64,000 nt of DNA from Aristolochia californica (taxonomy: Eukaryota > Streptophyta > Magnoliopsida > Piperales > Aristolochiaceae), in assembly GCA_029961685.1 (NCBI GenBank), contig JARWKL010000016.1:3473207-3537206 (forward strand), given 5' to 3'. Every line of letters starts with the position of its first letter. Positions within the stretch are counted from its first letter, which is position 1. This document shows positions 61,701 through 64,000 of the stretch, piece after piece. Both the position numbers and the translations under genes were made by a program. The notes under the pieces were generated by a model, which saw only the letters and a list, made by a program, of their open reading frames with translations, searched no databases and was not told the DNA's origin.

Positions 61701-63220
61701 TTTTAATTTATTATATTAATCACTTCTACTGGCTATTTTAAACACATATAACCAAATAAATATTTTATTTACTTTAATAACATAATATTTAATTACTTAA
61801 TTATTTATTTAAATATATCAACCTTGAATTATTAATCTAAAAAAATAGTTAAAATTTAAAATTACTTTATCTAAAATAATAATATAATTTTTAAGTGGGA
61901 AAAAAGGCCCACATTGAGAAGTCTTAAGATAAGTGAATGATTTATAAGGTTGAGAAATAAACCTCCAAAATGGCTAGTCATTTTGTGATTCAACCAGGCT
62001 CAACCTAATAATAAAAAAAATACTTCACTATTTATTTTAATAAAATTATTCCAAAATATAATGTTAGTTGTTCTATTAATTTCTTACAGAAAAATACAAC
62101 CAATTATTTCAATAGCATTCAAATATTTTATTAAAATTATTAAAAAAATTGAATTTTCTATAAAATAATGTAATATGAACTTTGCCTATACTAATTATAC
62201 ACATCTATACCAAATGTTATTTAATCCACAAATTATTTTAAGAATTTAATTTATTTATTCCTTTTATTAACTATCACAAAATTTATTTTCTTGGTTTTAA
62301 TAATTTATGAATTTAAACCCATCTTTTCCTTTTTGAATGAGAAATCCATGTATTTTAATATTTCAATTATTTCTTTATTGCACTTCAGTTAAGTTTTTTT
62401 TTTTTTTTTTGAAAAGGATGTATTAATAAACAGAAGAAAGTTACAAAATTTGAGGGGGCATTTCCTTTACAACCAGAGATTGTAGGGTAGCTCCCTCCCT
62501 AGCAAGTACATCTGCCGCTGAATTTGCGGACCTCAGAATGTGGGTCCAACAACAAGAAACAATCGAGGTAATGTCTAAAATTTTATTGAACACTTCAGTT
62601 AAGTTTGAAATATATATATAATGTTTTGAAAGAAGAAAGAAAATTAAACTTTTACTAGTTGCAATTTTGAAATAATTAAGTTTAAAGAAGAAAGAAAATC
62701 AATTCTGTTTTTCATGTTTTCCAAAATCTATAGCCACAAGTCCATTAAATCACTAACTCAAGATTTTGAACATCCATAGACTTAATTTAGTCACTAACAA
62801 CTAATATCTAAAATCCATGACACTTTAAAATTCCCACAAACCAATGATTTACAAATCCAAATGAATTTTTTTTTTAAGTGATAATCCAAATGAATTTTTA
62901 AGGTCCAGTTTCACCAACTAGAGTGAAAAACGGTATCAATAATGGCAGCCATTCTGTATTCTGTGTGTTGATCAATACAAAATATGATGGCATACCAAGA
63001 TAAGACAACAAGTTCAAAAATGAACCATCCACTACAAACTAGTGCAACAAACACTAACCATGACCTTACAGAAAGCTACACACAATGTCCTCATTTATCA
63101 AAAGAAACAACTATGAGCTCTTTACATAGCAAAGAAAAAAGTAATAACCAGAGGTCAATTTCTTATAGTTTAACCATACCTCCAACCCTGATTCATTCCT
63201 TCTCTTCTTGCCTCTGCCTC
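49930..63220 (-). CDS. MRG domain chromatin protein, MRG1/MRG2-like (5' part not in window)
   Basis: Six exons on the minus strand: 63180-63220, 58944-59048, 58281-58360, 51387-51556, 50570-50654, 49930-50020. All are in phase, giving 189 C-terminal residues. The first visible exon is basic (GRGKKRRNESGLE). The MRG domain follows: VKIQFPSTLRKQLVDDWEYV, LVKLPRSPNVDEIFKKYLDY, VGEILKGLRGYFDKALPAML, the NVSPSTIYGAEHLLRLF block, KLPELLAYVHMEEEA, and YLQKNQSALFLSSYD before an acidic tail and TGA. Plant MRG1/2 bind H3K4/K36 methylation through an N-terminal chromodomain and work with NuA4-type acetyltransferase. Family length is about 320, so some 130 residues including the chromodomain lie to the right of 63220 and were not found in this window. 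Introns are swollen: 51557-58280 (6.7 kb, copia with TRIM) and 59049-63179 (4.1 kb, copia tail, hAT MITE, LINE tail). Confidence 0.9.
51665..51971 (+). repeat. 5' LTR with three 49 bp subrepeats
   Basis: The LTR ends ttcgactgtca next to the primer site. Its left part contains three diverged copies of a 49 bp unit starting tgtggnaaaa at 51665, 51714 and 51763. The 3' LTR has two such units, which explains most of the length difference. Confidence 0.85.
53544..53937. mobile_element. Roughly 390 bp insertion splitting the copia integrase zinc site, possible solo LTR
   Basis: The copia frame reads HLRLGHL just before and SSFKVLKIMFSSLFKGL just after this block, and the block itself does not fit the integrase. 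It starts ttgttaggaattagacgcc and ends near ctaaacaatcat, giving TG...CA ends. There is no coding potential, and no clear target duplication or internal primer site was found. Confidence 0.5.
56046..56458 (+). mobile_element. 413 bp TRIM with three LTRs (LTR-internal-LTR-internal-LTR)
   Basis: Three direct repeats of 88-90 bp (56046-56135, 56209-56296, 56370-56458) alternate with two 73 bp internal regions (56136-56208, 56297-56369). The first internal region starts directly with TGGTATCAGAGC (56136-56147), a perfect Met-tRNA primer site; the second reads TAGTATCAGAAT. Both contain TTCGAATCCCGTGAGAG and end in the purine tract GGGCGGGGTGGG before the next repeat. A perfect 5 bp target duplication, atatg, lies at 56041-56045 and 56459-56463. 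No coding capacity. It splits the RNase H frame of the host copia near its end. LTR ends are TG...CA, except that the third begins TA. Confidence 0.93.
56594..56842 (+). repeat. 3' LTR of the MRG-intron copia
   Basis: Begins tgagaaaatatag after the polypurine tract and ends near ccaagttcgaca. It shares the block gtgattgtaattcctgattt with the 5' LTR. Confidence 0.8.
58744..58795 (+). repeat. (GA)n microsatellite in an MRG intron
   Basis: About 50 bases of uninterrupted GA dinucleotides, with a shorter GA run at about 58911-58927. Lies close to the acceptor side of exon 58281-58360 in the minus-strand gene. Confidence 0.95.
59686..59801. repeat. 58 bp near-perfect tandem duplication in a copia LTR
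   Basis: cttagaggtcagaattcgac and the following ctctctatttattaaattgatc block begin at 59686 and 59744 and differ by one base (cacttaag versus cgcttaag). Confidence 0.88.
60467..60849. mobile_element. 383 bp hAT-type MITE nested in copia remnant
   Basis: Termini taggggtgagca and tgcccacccccta-like end (taggggtg against caccccta are exact inverted repeats). Flanks gtctctgt (60459-60466) and gtctatgt (60850-60857) form an 8 bp target duplication with one mismatch, the hAT size. The interior is unusually rich in cgggt/ggattc motifs. No transposase. It splits a copia RNase H frame. Confidence 0.85.
60941..62380. other. AT-rich intron sequence of the MRG gene
   Basis: No gene or recognisable element beyond the copia tail. 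A purine-rich stretch lies at about 61090-61190 and extremely AT-rich DNA from 61600 to 62380. Open frames here are low-complexity. Confidence 0.5.
62397..62590 (-). mobile_element. 5'-truncated LINE tail with poly-A and target duplication
   Basis: A 194 bp insertion bounded by a perfect 16 bp target duplication cacttcagttaagttt (62381-62396 and 62591-62606). On the minus strand it encodes the end of a LINE RNase H (HILRSANSAADVLAREGA, then a stop) and finishes in a short 3' UTR and a poly-A tract, seen here as T at 62397-62410. A textbook truncated L1-type insertion. Confidence 0.9.
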
Positions 63221-63566
63221 CTGCAAGCCATAAATTAAAGTATGAAAGATGCTAGTAAAATCTATCTTTCTTTGAACTCCAAACCTAGCAAAACTACGAG
63301 AAATGAGCAGCATAGACGCATTACTGATCATTCCTAACAATGAAATTCAGCACAATACCAACCAAAGACCCAAATTTACACAACTAAGCATCAACAATTC
63401 AGTAAGTAAAAAGACTTTGTATATAGCTAAAGAGAACTGAAAGTTTATCTGTCTTTTCACTCAGAAACTCTTTTTGAAAAGATTTAATTTTTTTACACAA
63501 ACAAAGGCTCCAGCTATCAGCATTTCTCCTCATCACCAAATACCCCATAGTTCTGCTAGAAAATCT

Positions 63567-64000
63567 GTTGAAGGGTAATTTCGTCTTTTCCCATCTGCTG
63601 CAGTTTCTGGAGTTTACATTATCTTGTTTAGACTTATTTTTATGTAATTTGAGTATGTATATTGGGAGATATAAGGATTTAACTGATTTTAAGTGTATAG
63701 GGGCATTTATGTAAATTGTCTTATTTTCACTCAATAAAAGAGATGGGAGGGTGGAGCACAACCCCCAACGAGAGTCAATTCTCAACTCTCTCTTCTCAAT
63801 TTCTTCTCTCATCCTCTTTCTCTCAATTCCTCTCTCTACTCTTCTATTTGCCTTTTACCATGTATCTGAGCAGTGAATCATAGTTTAGGAGTCTTCGTTC
63901 TTCTTTCTCTCACTCCATTGAAGGCTGCGACTTCTCAAGAAAGGGTTCCTTGAGGTTTGTACCCTACTGGTTGACAAAAAGTCATCTTTTTCCTCTCTTT
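63567..64000 (+). mobile_element. Probable LTR retrotransposon start, running off the window
   Basis: A segment beginning tgttgaagggtaatttcgtc and ending ccttttacca (63860), with late CT-rich leader-like DNA, resembles a 5' LTR (about 294 bp). It is followed by tgtatctgagc, close to the Met-tRNA primer site TGGTATCAGAGC with one deletion and one mismatch. No second LTR is in view, so this is tentative. A minus-strand open frame of 137 codons over it is a shadow. Confidence 0.4.

Noticed and set aside
63399..63812. 137-codon minus-strand frame near the right edge
   Set aside because: No resemblance to the missing chromodomain of the MRG gene, and it overlaps a probable LTR.

Overview
This is a plant nuclear window, most likely from a woody dicot. 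Genes are split by many GT-AG introns, two products have chloroplast-targeting N-termini (TIC21, KAS III), and the rest of the DNA is mostly Ty1/copia, LINE, hAT and TRIM remnants. No rRNA, tRNA or CRISPR was seen. I cannot name the species from the sequence.

Layout, left to right: the 3' end of an unrecognised conserved plant gene (+, 2-241); a copia graveyard (about 3.2-6.4 kb); a five-exon reticulon-like (RTNLB) gene (+, 7512-8668); 3.9 kb of repeat-bearing intergenic DNA; an intronless PDX1 vitamin B6 gene (-, 12555-13484); a TIC21/PIC1 gene (-, 15299-27126) whose last exon is cut off from the rest by a 7.5 kb intron holding a full-length copia element; an AT-rich zone with a 1.45 kb hAT-like MITE; a ten-exon chloroplast 3-ketoacyl-ACP synthase III gene (+, 31443-38753); an atypical LRR receptor kinase gene (-, 40091-42798); a broken copy and an intact copy of a SASA-type carbohydrate esterase gene (+, about 44.7-46.6 kb); a 5'-anchored truncated copia (-, 46.8-49.4 kb); and the MRG-domain part of an MRG1/2-like chromatin gene (-, 49930 to beyond 63220). 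The introns of that last gene hold a copia element, a three-LTR TRIM, a further copia 3' end, a hAT MITE and a LINE tail.

The cellular genes are unrelated housekeeping genes (ER shaping, pyridoxal phosphate synthesis, chloroplast inner envelope, fatty-acid initiation, receptor signalling, cell-wall or glycan esterase, chromatin reading). They do not form a pathway cluster. The notable signal is in the mobile DNA. There are two very small TRIM/SMART-type retrotransposons (276 and 413 bp) from related subfamilies. Both have perfect 5 bp target duplications and a Met-tRNA primer site, and both sit inside older copia elements within host introns. One has the rare LTR-internal-LTR-internal-LTR structure.

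Exon boundaries were set by reading splice sites, phase and protein-family fit by eye. No alignment or transcript evidence was available.
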